A stretch of DNA of 64,000 nt from assembly GCA_002914805.1 (NCBI GenBank), contig JXTB01000416.1, positions 27,117 to 91,116 of the forward strand, in the 5' to 3' direction. The notes below the pieces were generated by a model that was not told the origin of the DNA, did no database searches, and saw nothing but the letters and a program-made list of their open reading frames with translations. The position numbers were made by a program, and so were the translations under genes. Below, piece after piece: positions 24,291-34,398 of the stretch. This DNA is from Parasponia andersonii. Lineage: Eukaryota; Streptophyta; Magnoliopsida; Rosales; Cannabaceae. Positions within the stretch are counted from its first letter, which is position 1. Each line of letters begins with the position of its first letter.

Positions 24291-25539
24291 CAAAAAAAGC
24301 TAAATTAAATCTGTCTCTTAATCTGTAAAACTTTCTAGTCTCATAGTTTTTCTCACAGTATTTTATTTTCTTTATGTATTTTTCAGGTTTTTCTTTTTAG
24401 TAATTCCTAGTACATGTGAGGTTTTCTATACTTTTTATATTTAACTCAAGACATTTAGGACAATGTTTGATTCTAGTTGGGAGGAGGGGATAGTTGACAC
24501 CAAAACAAAAGATGAAAAATTGAAAAAAAAAAAAAGAGAGAAGAAAAAAAAATCTTTTTGCTGTTCTTAAACCATTGGACATAACAACTATGTCATTGAT
24601 GATAGAGTAAGGAGTAAGTTTACTCTTGAGATGCATCATGGTGGATATGCAACATTTAGTCTTGATTTTTAAATTTCCTAATATTATTTCATCATGCATT
24701 TCTTTTTGAATTATTCAAATTTACAAACTCTTAGATTATGTTCATATACTTATTTAGTAAATATTCATAAACCATCTTCCACATACACACACACACTGAT
24801 ATATGATTGTAGGTTGTAAATTGAACTACTATGATACTCAAGTTCTTATATTTTATCAAAGGTAGCAACTAAGGGAAGGGGTAAAATAAAAAATAAATAA
24901 TAAATAAAAAAGGGCACATATTATTATAAAAAAAATCGTAGAAAAGTTTGGTTTTATAGCCTCCTTAACTCGAGCAACTAAGCCCGAAGGGGTGTCTTAA
25001 CACCTAGTACCCTAAGGACAATTGGCTTGGGAGTTATTGGGCCAAAACTCATTACAATAGTTAAGGAGTAAGCTTAAGGAAACTAGACATTACACTATCT
25101 ATGGTTGTCTTTTTTAATAAAAGCATCTGCAACCTGAGATATTAAGCTCGTAGGGGTGTCTCAACACCTAATACCTTGAGGCCAACTGGTCTAAGAGTCA
25201 TTAACTTAAAGCTCACTACATGGGTTAAGGATGTATTGTTCATAGTATTATGTTAAAAAAACAAAAATTGTCCCATACTCAAAAAAGCTACCCTCGGTGA
25301 AATATTAGAACTTATGTTACATTTTTCAATCAAGCCACATGATTATGTGTTGTTACATGAGCACAAAAAGGAAGGTTAATTAATATTTTAACTTAAGAAT
25401 ATTTGATTCAATGAAAATTGAGATTTTTTTTTATTTGGATAAATTAAAGAGAGAAAAAGTGGTGATTATTTTGGAAGGAAATTTGTTAAGTGATAATGCT
25501 TTAATTATTATGGACTAGTAATAAGCTGGTTGCGGGATG
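24291..25539 (+). other. Post-LOG non-coding region of the Athila-like element, with a diverged tandem repeat
   Basis: AT-rich. Two diverged copies of a roughly 165-bp unit lie at about 24961-25085 and 25128-25245, sharing TTAAGC/CTAAGCCCG..AGGGGTGTCT.AACACCTA and ACTCATTACA/GCTCACTACA. Such CACCTA-rich repeats are common before the 3' LTR in Athila-type elements. The polypurine tract should be just before 25540 (GGTTGCGGGA). Confidence 0.6.
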
Positions 25540-27187
25540 TGATGAACGTCTAATTGTGTACATTTATTATAAGGTTAGATCATCATTATACACTTAGATT
25601 TTCATTAAATTCCCTAATTTACAGAACTTTTGTAGACATAGACATAAAAGCAAGAATCACCCCTAATTTGTGCTAAATATTCATTTCTGTGCCGGTATCG
25701 TAAAATGGGCACAGATTCTAAACTACACAGGATTTCGATCCAATTCTTGAACTCATGGATTCTAAACTCAATTTTCAGTAAACTCAATTTGCAAGATCTG
25801 CCAAATTATTTCAAAATAGGTCTCAAATGGACAATATTATAAATTAGACTGCATTCACGTTTAGCCTAATTCCCTTTAATGTTTGGCCCATGGCCTCATT
25901 AAAAACTCAAATGGAGTGATTCTTGATCATATATATATGTGCACAAAAATATCTAGATGATTTATTCTTTGAGAAAATTCAAAAGAAGCCGAAATCTGGG
26001 TAAAAATATCAGATTTTTCCAGATGATAAGATCAGCAACTAATTTTGACTCAAGAGAACCTATCTTCACCATTTTTGCTATAATTCAAGAAACACATCTC
26101 CAATGGATGAAATTTTTGTGGCATACGACTCTTAAGAGATAAGACTTCAAGTTCTCTTCTTTGATCAAGATAGTTTTCATCCAAATTCATGGAGTTTCAT
26201 ATACATCTTTGGGATGGACTGAATCTGCCAAAACAAGTTACCAACTTGCTCTTATCTTTAGTCTATAAATTTTGACTTTGTATCTCTAAGTTTTCCTATA
26301 AATAGATGCTTAAGCTAGGCTTAGGAGGCATCTTGGTTTTGAGAACAAGATCACTCTCTTTTATTCTCCTTTTGTTATTCATGTTATTGTAATCTTGCTT
26401 TGCCTTCAAAATAGAAAGAGCTTTGTGTTTAAAGTTATGTTCATATTTGTTGTTTTTCTTCATCATGTTTACTTAATCTTACTTGTTGCTAAGGCGAAAG
26501 GGTGAATCTCTTGTGAAAAAGATATGTATAATCTAAACTCTAGATGGACTTTATTGTTTATATCTTTTAATCATTGTTATATATGTACTACTTAATTTTC
26601 ATAATCAATCGTAATACTCTCCTTGTTAAGTGGTGGGTCTTGATTCATTGTAGTCAACCTTTGGCACAAAAAATACTTAATTCCTTTTGTACCGGCTGTG
26701 CTAGGAAGAGATTTTGATTTGTTGTGGACATAAGGTGGTACCATGAATACTTGACCATATTTGCAAATATTGGCATTATCAAAAAAGATAATTAAGAAAA
26801 CTAAAATAATCACATAAATAACTAATAATAGACCTTTAATGATTAATCTTCCAATTAGAACCTCCGTTATGTGTAGATTCCAATTGAGTGATAAAAGAGC
26901 TTAGGTTATACTGATTTGATATACCTAAGAGTGAATCCCCTAATCTTAGCAATTATTTAATTTTGAAACTTTATATCGTTAAATTTCTGTCACTTTGTTT
27001 CATATTGTCATAATCATCCTACAACATACTTTTTTCCATCATTTTTATTCTTGTAATACATGTGTTATGGTTTTGTATTATTCACTAATCTTCTGGTTGA
27101 TTAACCTTGGTCTCACCGAGTAATTTATTACTTTGACACTCCTGTACTTGGAAAAAAACTTCATTAATTTGAATCAGTCAAGTTTAT
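25540..27187 (+). repeat. 3' LTR of the Athila-like element
   Basis: Starts TGATGAACGTCTAATTG and is collinear with the 5' LTR over nearly its whole length; it is about 240 bp longer. A TATA box CCTATAAATAG lies near 26294. It ends near 27187, after which copia gag homology resumes. Confidence 0.85.
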
Positions 27188-27194
27188 TGGCATC

Positions 27195-27555
27195 GCATGG
27201 ACGAAAACTACCAAGCTAACCAAAACCAGACTTCTACTAATTAGACAGCTTACATTGCTACTATTGAAATAGTCTCTGATCTAAGTCGATGTTATTATTA
27301 ACCATGTCACAATTGATCTGGACAACTTGGTTCTAATTGCTGACTTTAGTCGAATTGAAAGACTCATGGTAGGAAATGGCAAGTGCCTCCTATTACACAT
27401 ACTAATCCATTTACTTTTCCTACTATCCTATAAATCCTTAATTTTGTATAATGTGCTTGGTGTTCCAAAATTTAGAAGAGCTTGATTAACATTTTCAAAC
27501 TCATGGCTAAAAACTCGTGGTATGACTATAAATTATTTCTTAGTTGATCACATAG
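27195..27555 (+). mobile_element. Ty1/copia relic, continuation after the Athila insertion
   Basis: Translation gives the copia zinc-knuckle-to-protease linker: ENYQANQNQTSTN near 27202, AYIATIEIVSD near 27250, then GNGKCLPP-like sequence near 27372 and a degraded KSLINIFKL near 27475. This matches the copia motif order (YQAN...TP...SGATNHVT...GNGKCLPI...VPKIRKSLISVSKL). It continues the gag piece ending at 15624. It is heavily degraded, and copia homology ends by about 27555. Confidence 0.65.
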
Positions 27556-28031
27556 ATTTGAAGATAGCACATTAAAAGAATACAATAATGAAGAGATAGA
27601 TATTGTAGACAGTGACAACGATTGTGATAGTAGTGATGGACAAGATGAAATATCCTCAGATTGTTAAATTGTAAAATATTTGAACTTACATGTTAATTTT
27701 GTATGGTATGATTTGTCCATTTTAATTTAATGTTTTTTTTTTTGGGGCAAAATGTCAAAGAGTAGTGGGTAGCAAGGATAGGCCAAATCCAAAAGGGAAG
27801 AGGATTAGAATTGAATTCAAGGAGCATCACTATTGAGAATGAGCAGAGGAGAACCAAGACATCAAATTTGACGATCTAGTGCGATGCAAGTTAGGCAAAT
27901 CGATCCTTAAAAATAGGAAGTTGTTAAACAACATGCTAGCCCAATAGGTTAGATACTATCGCGCCCTCCACTTTGTCTTGTGCGAATGTAAAGAAGGGGG
28001 ACATAGGATTCATTTTCCACCGATTAGAGGT
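27556..28031 (+). mobile_element. CACTA (En/Spm) relic, part 1: end of TNPD and start of TNPA
   Basis: A frame near 27565-27666 ends with an acidic tail (LKEYNNEEID...DNDCDSSDGQDEISSD, stop). The tail closely matches the one encoded on the minus strand near 42040-42110 in the second CACTA element (EEYNDEEVELDNDCDTSSEEE). Then, near 27780-27830, GKRIRIEFKEHHY resembles the start of the TNPA-type (Transposase_24/Ptta) protein (RLKVEF in the other copy, near 41750). The order TNPD end then TNPA start is the same in both. The relic is interrupted at 28032 by a Ty3/gypsy insertion; the left half of the CACTA element is absent. Confidence 0.6.
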
Positions 28032-28675
28032 TGTTGACGGAGGTTTTGACAACAATAAATTTAGAAAAATTGCAAGATGTGGCTTGTGTGTGAAAATGGT
28101 TAATTAACTAAAGCAAATAAAGAGACACGAATTTTATAGTGGTTCAGCCCTAAAAAAGATGAGCCTACGTCCACTATTTTTCACTATTTTCTGGAGAATT
28201 ACAAGAACTCAAAATTACAATGTGTTGTCTGGAAAGAAGAAGCAAGAGTTTTAAAAGGTTCTCCCAAAAATTCTTCAGCCTCTCAAGATCAGAAAAAGTT
28301 CCAGATCCCTCACTGAAACATTGAACTCCCTTTATATAGATAAGGATAGCTCAATGTTTCCCAATTGTGAGAATGGGTAACTGTATAATCGGGTAATGCA
28401 ATTTGAGTAATAATATAACTGGGTAATCACTTAAATGAAACGACTGGTCGATCTTTAAAGAGAAACTTTTGTTTCCCTTTCTTTGTAGGTTACTCGTTTG
28501 ACGAAGCGTAGACTAGTCTCCTTTTCATTCTGGTCGCACTTAACTCATTCAGAGGAGGTCGCATTAAACTTGTTCGGAGGAAGTCGCACTAACTTATGCG
28601 GTGGAGGTTGCACGTAACTCTATCGGAAGAGGTCGCACTTAATCTTACTTATGCGACCTGACACTCACTTGGTCA
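28032..28675 (-). repeat. 3' LTR of the Tat-like derivative
   Basis: 644 bp, TGTTGACGG to TTGGTCA on the + strand. On the minus strand a TATATAAA box lies at 28331-28338. GGAGGTCGCA-type repeats (28555-28640) occur in the U3 end and are shared with the copy at 32571-33213. Confidence 0.85.
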
Positions 28676-29020
28676 ACTGCTCGCACCTTTCTTCTAAGAG
28701 ATCGAGCTCAATCCTCATAGGTAGATTGCCGTATCTATATTGAGGTCGTGACATGATATTCGGATCAATCCCCACTATATCCGATTGTTGCCATGCGAAG
28801 ACATCCAGGTTAGATTTCAGAAAAGCGACCAATGAAGCTCGCACAGGTTCTTGAAGCTTCGCACCAATCTTTAAAATCTTGGAGGACCTGTCAAATAGCA
28901 AATCCTCCAAGTCTTCAATGTGTCCAGTTTTGACCTCCATCGATTTCTAGAGGGTCGAGGTCTTCGTTTGTCATTTCGATTGACGTTTCGCCTGACGCTT
29001 CGATTGACGTTTCACCTGAC
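28676..29020 (-). pseudogene. Lead-in to reverse transcriptase (Tat-like)
   Basis: The frame covering 28665-28940 contains the segment that precedes RT in Tat/Ogre-type polyproteins: ASLVAFLKSNLDVFAW then DIVGIDPNIMSR. Nothing of the RT catalytic core, RNase H or integrase follows before the LTR. It is part of a broken element. Confidence 0.75.
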
Positions 29021-29028
29021 GCTTCTCT

Positions 29029-29607
29029 TTAGACCATCATTATGCGAGGAGTCGCATCCTTTGCTATAAGCTTTAAGGAATTGTTATAACAAGTCCTTGC
29101 ATCATATTGGTTGCCACACACCTCGCCTACTCCTTGTTGAGTCGGGAATTTCATAGCGCGATGATATATCGATGTTACTGCTCGAAATTCCCTCAGTGTT
29201 GGTCTTCCCAGTACAACATTGAATGTAAAGGGGCAATCTATAACCAAGAATTGGGTTATTACCATTGAAACCCTAGGGTAGGTTCCAACATTGACCATTA
29301 ACTCAATCATGCCCATAGGCATTATGCTGTTTCCAGTGAATTCGTAGAGTGGGGTGACAGCGGGCTTCAGGTCGCTTTCATTCAACCCCATCTTCTTGAA
29401 GGCATCGTAATACAGGATATTAACAACACTTCCGTTATCGACCAATACTCGCCATAATTGCATGCTTCCACAATTGATCTTTATGACCAACGCATCATTA
29501 TGTGGATAATGGACCTCCCTCGCGTCTTGGTCTGTGAAGGTAATATCCATATCCGGTACTCGTTGAAGCTTTCGTGGTCGCTGTTCGAGGTGCATGATAT
29601 TGGTCAA
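29029..29607 (-). pseudogene. Retroviral-type aspartic protease region (Tat-like)
   Basis: The 192-residue frame has the retropepsin pattern of Tat-clade elements: HNDALVIKINC, then the active-site-like VLVDNGSVVNILYYDAFKKMG, GMIELMVNVG, and FNVVLGRPTLREFRAV near the C-terminus (the L-G-R motif). In the family it processes the Gag-Pol polyprotein. Confidence 0.82.
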
Positions 29608-31553
29608 CGGATGCTACCGAGCTTCTCGTGCATACCTATCCTCCGCTCTCTTGGAATCTCCAATGTGCGGTCCTCCGAAAATAGTTTGCACCTCGCGCTG
29701 AATTTCTGGAGATCGCTATCGGTTTTCTTCTCGCCTTTTATTATTCTATTTAGAGTACTACCGCAGCCGCCCTTCTTTAATCAATCTTTCGATCTCATCT
29801 TTCAGGGCAAAGCAGTTATTGGTATCGTGTCCAATGTCATTATGATACCGACAAAACTTATTAGGGTCGCGCCTCGCTTTATCTCTTTTCATCGATTTCG
29901 ATTGACGATAGTGCTCCTATTGGTTTGTGACCGTATAGATATGATCTATGGGTGCGTTCAATTCGGTATAATTATTGAACCTCATGGAAGTTCTTGAAAT
30001 CTCCTGTTTTTTCTGTTTGAGCTGCTTCTCAATCGACTGTTCATTACTCCTTTTGTTCGACTTATCATTATTGTTGTTGTTTGTGGTCGCATCTTTGGCA
30101 GCATCCTTTCCTCCTCCCTTTGTCGTCTTATGAAGGTTTTCGCATGAAGATTCTACCCTTAGATGTCGACCAACTCTACGATAGAAGTCTTCAAGGGTTC
30201 TGCATTCTCGCTTAAGTAAATCTTCCCAAAGTTTAGTTTCTGGTTACACCCTAGCCATCATTAGAGTTAAAATTCCTCCTTCAGGTGGATTGTTGACCTT
30301 TGCCAATTCTGAGGTAAAGCGATTTAGGTAAGATCGTAGAGTTTCCGTCAGACCTTGCCGAATAGCAGACAGACTGACCAGTGGAACAGTGAAATTCTTT
30401 GCAGCCTAGAATTGCCTCAAGAATGCAGTCTCGAGTTGTTGCCAGGATGAGACTAAGCCGGACTTGAGTCCTCGGAACCACTTCTTTGCTGCTCTTGTGA
30501 GAGTTACAGCAAAACACCTGTAACATGAGAGATCATCAACACGATGAAGTTCCATCAGGTCGCTGAAGTGATCCATATGGTCCTGCGGATCAGTTTTCCC
30601 ATCAAAAGTGTTTATGTGGGAAGTTTAAATCCAGCAGGTAAGGCGGCAGCTCGAACTTCCTCGCTGAATGGCGATTGACAATACCCATCAGCGAGCTCAT
30701 CATCCCAACTAGCAAGTGCATCTAAAGTAATCCTCAGATTATGAACATCGACGTTCAGAGGGAGAACATTCTCTCTTACTGGTGGTAGGAGTGGCCTCTG
30801 ATCGTTGTCACGATATAAGGCGGGTTGGTTAGGTATGGTGTGCTGCGACTTTAGGGATTCCAATGAAACAGTGCGACGAGATCGACTATGGTCGTTATGA
30901 TGCGATGTGGATCGCTCCTGACTACATCGCTGATCCAGATGTTGTCTCAGGTCTGTAGGATTCTGTCGAGATTCCCTACTGATCCTTTCAAAGACACTCC
31001 TCGATTGACATTTTTGCTCGTGTTCAAGATAATCACGATTGACGGTTGCTCTCCAGGAAGGTTGTCCACAAGCACGATCAGTGCTCGAACTTTCAGTACC
31101 AAATACCAGAGGTAAGTCTGCGGCCTTACCTTTTCCCTTAGAGATGAAATCTCCTCGACGCTCCTGCAGGGTTTTAGGTTGGTCGCGGTTCCTTGTCTCC
31201 AGAATCTGAATTCCTCTCTCAGGTTGTTGAGCAGGACGTTCTCTGGAACGTTCGTGCTGTGGTGGAGTTAGCATCTATCCCTCAGCAAGTCATTGTAGAG
31301 AGTCATTAATCTGATTTGTAATTTGCTGAAGGTTCACCAGTGCTTCCTCCATGCAATCTTGTCTCTGGACAATATTTTCCGGTACGGTCATGGTAGGCTG
31401 ATCCTGAGCATGATCTGTCTGTACATCAGCGATACTTTGGGGATGATTTTGGCTAGTTTCGGTATTTCTGGTAGTGTTTCTGGTGTTTACCATTGTTGAA
31501 AGAAACGGAATAGACAAAATTTTCTGCAGGACTAGCCCTCCTTCTAGCACCAA
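29608..31553 (-). pseudogene. Tat-like gag region
   Basis: Open minus-strand frames at 31553-31290 (start MVLEGG, then MVNTRNTTRNTETSQ, a common Gag start in Tat elements), 31274-30612 (hydrophilic, Arg/Ser-rich, many RER/RDQ dipeptides) and 30526-30281 lie in the order of a plant Ty3/gypsy Gag. The retrotrans_gag core should fall near 30200-30650 (RGLKSGLVSSWQQLE and TRAAKKWF-type wording on the minus strand). The primer-binding site should lie just left of 31555/32571 (minus-strand TTGGTGCTAGAAGGAGGG). The region contains a few breaks. Confidence 0.7.
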
Positions 31554-32973
31554 TTGTTGACGGAGGTTTTGTCAACAATAAATTTAGAAAAATTACAAGA
31601 TGTGGCTTATGTGTGAAAAGGGTTAATTAACTAAAACAAATATAGAGACAAGAATTTTATAGTGGTTCAGCCCCAAAAAGATTAGCCTACGTCCACTGTT
31701 TTTCACTATTTTCTGGAGAATTACAAGAACTCAAAATTACAACGTGTTGTCCGGAAAGAAGAAGCAAGAGTTTTAAAAGGTTCTCCTAAAAATTCCTCAG
31801 TCTCTCAAGATCAGAAAAAGTCCCAAATCCCTCACCGAAACATTGAACTCCCTTTCTATAGATGAGGATAGCTCAATGTTTCCCAATTGTGAGAATGGGT
31901 AACTGTATAATCGGGCAATACAATTTGAGTAACAATATAACTGGGTAATCACTTAAANTGTCTCAGGTCTGTAGGATTCTGTCGAGATTCCCTACTGATC
32001 CTTTCAAAGACACTCCTCGATTGACATTTTTGCTCGTGTTCAAGATAATCACGATTGACGGTTGCTCTCCAGGAAGGTTGTCCACAAGCACGATCAGTGC
32101 TCGAACTTTCAGTACCAAATACCAGAGGTAAGTCTGCGGCCTTACCTTTTCCCTTAGAGATGAAATCTCCTCGACGCTCCTGCAGGGTTTTAGGTTGGTC
32201 GCGGTTCCTTGTCTCCAGAATCTGAATTCCTCTCTCAGGTTGTTGAGCAGGACGTTCTCTGGAACGTTCGTGCTGTGGTGGAGTTAGCATCTATCCCTCA
32301 GCAAGTCATTGTAGAGAGTCATTAATCTGATTTGTAATTTGCTGAAGGTTCACCAGTGCTTCCTCCATGCAATCTTGTCTCTGGACAATATTTTCCGGTA
32401 CGGTCATGGTAGGCTGATCCTGAGCATGATCTGTCTGTACATCAGCGATACTTTGGGGATGATTTTGGCTAGTTTCGGTATTTCTGGTAGTGTTTCTGGT
32501 GTTTACCATTGTTGAAAGAAACGGAATAGACAAAATTTTCTGCAGGACTAGCCCTCCTTCTAGCACCAATTGTTGACGGAGGTTTTGTCAACAATAAATT
32601 TAGAAAAATTACAAGATGTGGCTTATGTGTGAAAAGGGTTAATTAACTAAAACAAATATAGAGACAAGAATTTTATAGTGGTTCAGCCCCAAAAAGATTA
32701 GCCTACGTCCACTGTTTTTCACTATTTTCTGGAGAATTACAAGAACTCAAAATTACAACGTGTTGTCCGGAAAGAAGAAGCAAGAGTTTTAAAAGGTTCT
32801 CCTAAAAATTCCTCAGTCTCTCAAGATCAGAAAAAGTCCCAAATCCCTCACCGAAACATTGAACTCCCTTTCTATAGATGAGGATAGCTCAATGTTTCCC
32901 AATTGTGAGAATGGGTAACTGTATAATCGGGCAATACAATTTGAGTAACAATATAACTGGGTAATCACTTAAA
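30943..32973. repeat. 1,015-bp identical direct duplication around a single N
   Basis: Bases 30943-31957 are repeated as 31959-32973 (offset 1016). Every stretch I compared was identical: LTR start, gag start, arginine-rich frame. Exactly one ambiguous base, n at 31958, sits at the junction. This creates a third partial LTR and a duplicated gag start. The pattern fits two overlapping contig ends joined without merging, because a genuine duplication would not need the N. Confidence 0.9.
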
Positions 32974-33213
32974 TGAGATGACTGGTCGATCTTTAAAGAG
33001 ATACTTTTGTTTCCCTTTCTTTGTAGGTTACCTATTTGACGAAGCGTAGACTAGTCTCCTTTTCATTCTGGTCGTACTTAACTCGTTCGGAGGAGGTCGC
33101 ATTAAACTTGTTCGGAGGAGGTCGCACTAACTTATGCGGTGGAGGTCGCACGTAACTCTATCGGAAGAGGTCGCACTTAATCTTACTTATGTGACCTGAC
33201 ACTCACTTGGTCA
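32571..33213 (-). repeat. 5' LTR of the Tat-like derivative
   Basis: 643 bp, TGTTGACGG to TTGGTCA on the + strand, collinear with 28032-28675 and with scattered differences. Its first 403 bp are identical to 31555-31957. Confidence 0.85.
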
Positions 33214-34099
33214 ACTTTTTCCTTTATGGTATTGACCAACATATAGGATTTTAGACCGCACAACAGAAATAAGTAATGTATATATCAACTTTTCGTGATT
33301 AATACAACTTCATATAGTATTTTATTATTATTATCAAATTTCTATGTTTCAGTTAAAGTTTATGATGACATTACTAGTCAACAATACGTATAATGAGTGA
33401 CTAACAGAGCACCATGAAGAAGAATTGTAACGCGTTCGTCGGAAAAGATAACGTGGAGGCTACCATGAAGAAGCCCTTCATGAACGTGTCCATGGAGAAT
33501 TGGGCTATTCTTTTCAATTATTTTGTGACACCAAATTTTCCAGTAATAGTATTTTTTATAGTAACTTAAACTATTATCATTAATAATATTAATTCATTAT
33601 AATTAATGTCTTATTTTCTGGCAGAAAATTTTGGTGCAAAACACAAAAAACCGGGCACAACACTTGTATGCTCATAGTGATCAGGGCTCTCCTAGTGTCA
33701 CAGCCAGTATGCACGAAGGGATAAGTATATAGAAAATAATCATTATCTTACAATTTTTCGTTTTATATTCTATTTATTGATATAGATCATTACTTTGGTT
33801 GTAGGCTGACACATAGATATGTGCTCTTGCCAGCCTCATTGTCATTTAGTAACAGCGTCATTGCAAGCATACTCAATGGAGGAACGACTACACATGGGAT
33901 AAGTATGTAAGTTTTATTTTCTTCTTTTTCAATATTGGATTTTATTTAGACATGAATAAATTCTAACTTGTGTTTTGTAGCAAGAGATGGGTAGATAAAG
34001 AGAAGAGGCTATGACTTAGGCACAGTCATAATCTCAAATATCTGACCTAGTAGCATTAACTGATGAGTATGTTGTGCATCCCTCTCCTATGGATGATTA
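33214..34099 (+). mobile_element. CACTA relic, part 2: TNPA-like middle region
   Basis: After an intron-like stretch ending TTTCAG (near 33352), translation gives KPFMNVSMENWAILFNYF near 33470, FGAKHKKPG/NTKNRAQHLYAHSDQGSP-type sequence near 33640-33700, and EEAMTQAQSQSQ...ALTDEYVVHPSPMDDY near 34000-34098. This is the Transposase_24 (Ptta/En/Spm TNPA-like) pattern W...LC.Y...P.F..K...NR.N......GS. It is broken by stops. The solo LTR at 34100 interrupts it. Confidence 0.6.
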
Positions 34100-34349
34100 T
34101 GTAAGATCCCTTAAATTTTGGAAAGGTATTTTGATCTTTTGATTAAAAAAAATAAAAAATAAAAATAACAAGTATTTAAAATTCAAATTTTGGGTTAATT
34201 TGAAAGAACTTTTGAAAAATGGACTAATTTACAAAATTAAAAGACTATTTTGAAATAAAAATTTAAAACCAGGGACTAATGTGCAATTTCTAAAAAATTT
34301 CATTGCCCATTTAAGAGCAGACAGGTGGCTTGCTAATCTCCCCTCAGCT

Positions 34350-34398
<49 letters not shown>

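Larger units (their letters stand above)
15625..27187 (+). mobile_element. Athila-like Ty3/gypsy retrotransposon, broken, with a captured LOG-like sequence
   Basis: An 11.5-kb element with two related LTRs (about 15625-17036 and 25540-27187), an Asp-tRNA-type primer site just after the 5' LTR, gag, protease, reverse transcriptase, RNase H and integrase in Ty3/gypsy order, and a long (about 3 kb) region between pol and the 3' LTR. Gag and pol wording is characteristic of the Athila clade. The coding regions carry at least a dozen breaks, so it is a fossil. The LTRs differ at about a dozen of the first hundred aligned bases and differ in length by roughly 240 bp, so the insertion is old (probably millions of years). 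It sits inside a Ty1/copia gag gene. Outer limits are accurate to within about 10 bp. Confidence 0.9.
28032..33213 (-). mobile_element. Tat-like Ty3/gypsy derivative with gag-protease only, minus strand
   Basis: Direct LTRs of about 643 bp lie at 28032-28675 (3' LTR) and 32571-33213 (5' LTR), with a third partial copy at 31555-31957 that looks artefactual (see the duplication entry). Each LTR runs TGTTGACGG...TTGGTCA on the + strand. The internal region encodes a gag-like polyprotein, an aspartic protease and only the lead-in to reverse transcriptase, so there is no polymerase or integrase. It is a broken, non-autonomous derivative. The LTRs differ by only a few bases per hundred, so it is younger than the Athila-like element. 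No target-site duplication is evident (GAGGT versus ACTTT). It is inserted in the CACTA relic. Confidence 0.85.

Noticed and set aside
31555-31957. A third LTR suggesting a complex, multi-LTR retroelement
   Set aside because: It is identical to 32571-32973 and stops at the single N, which fits an assembly duplication.
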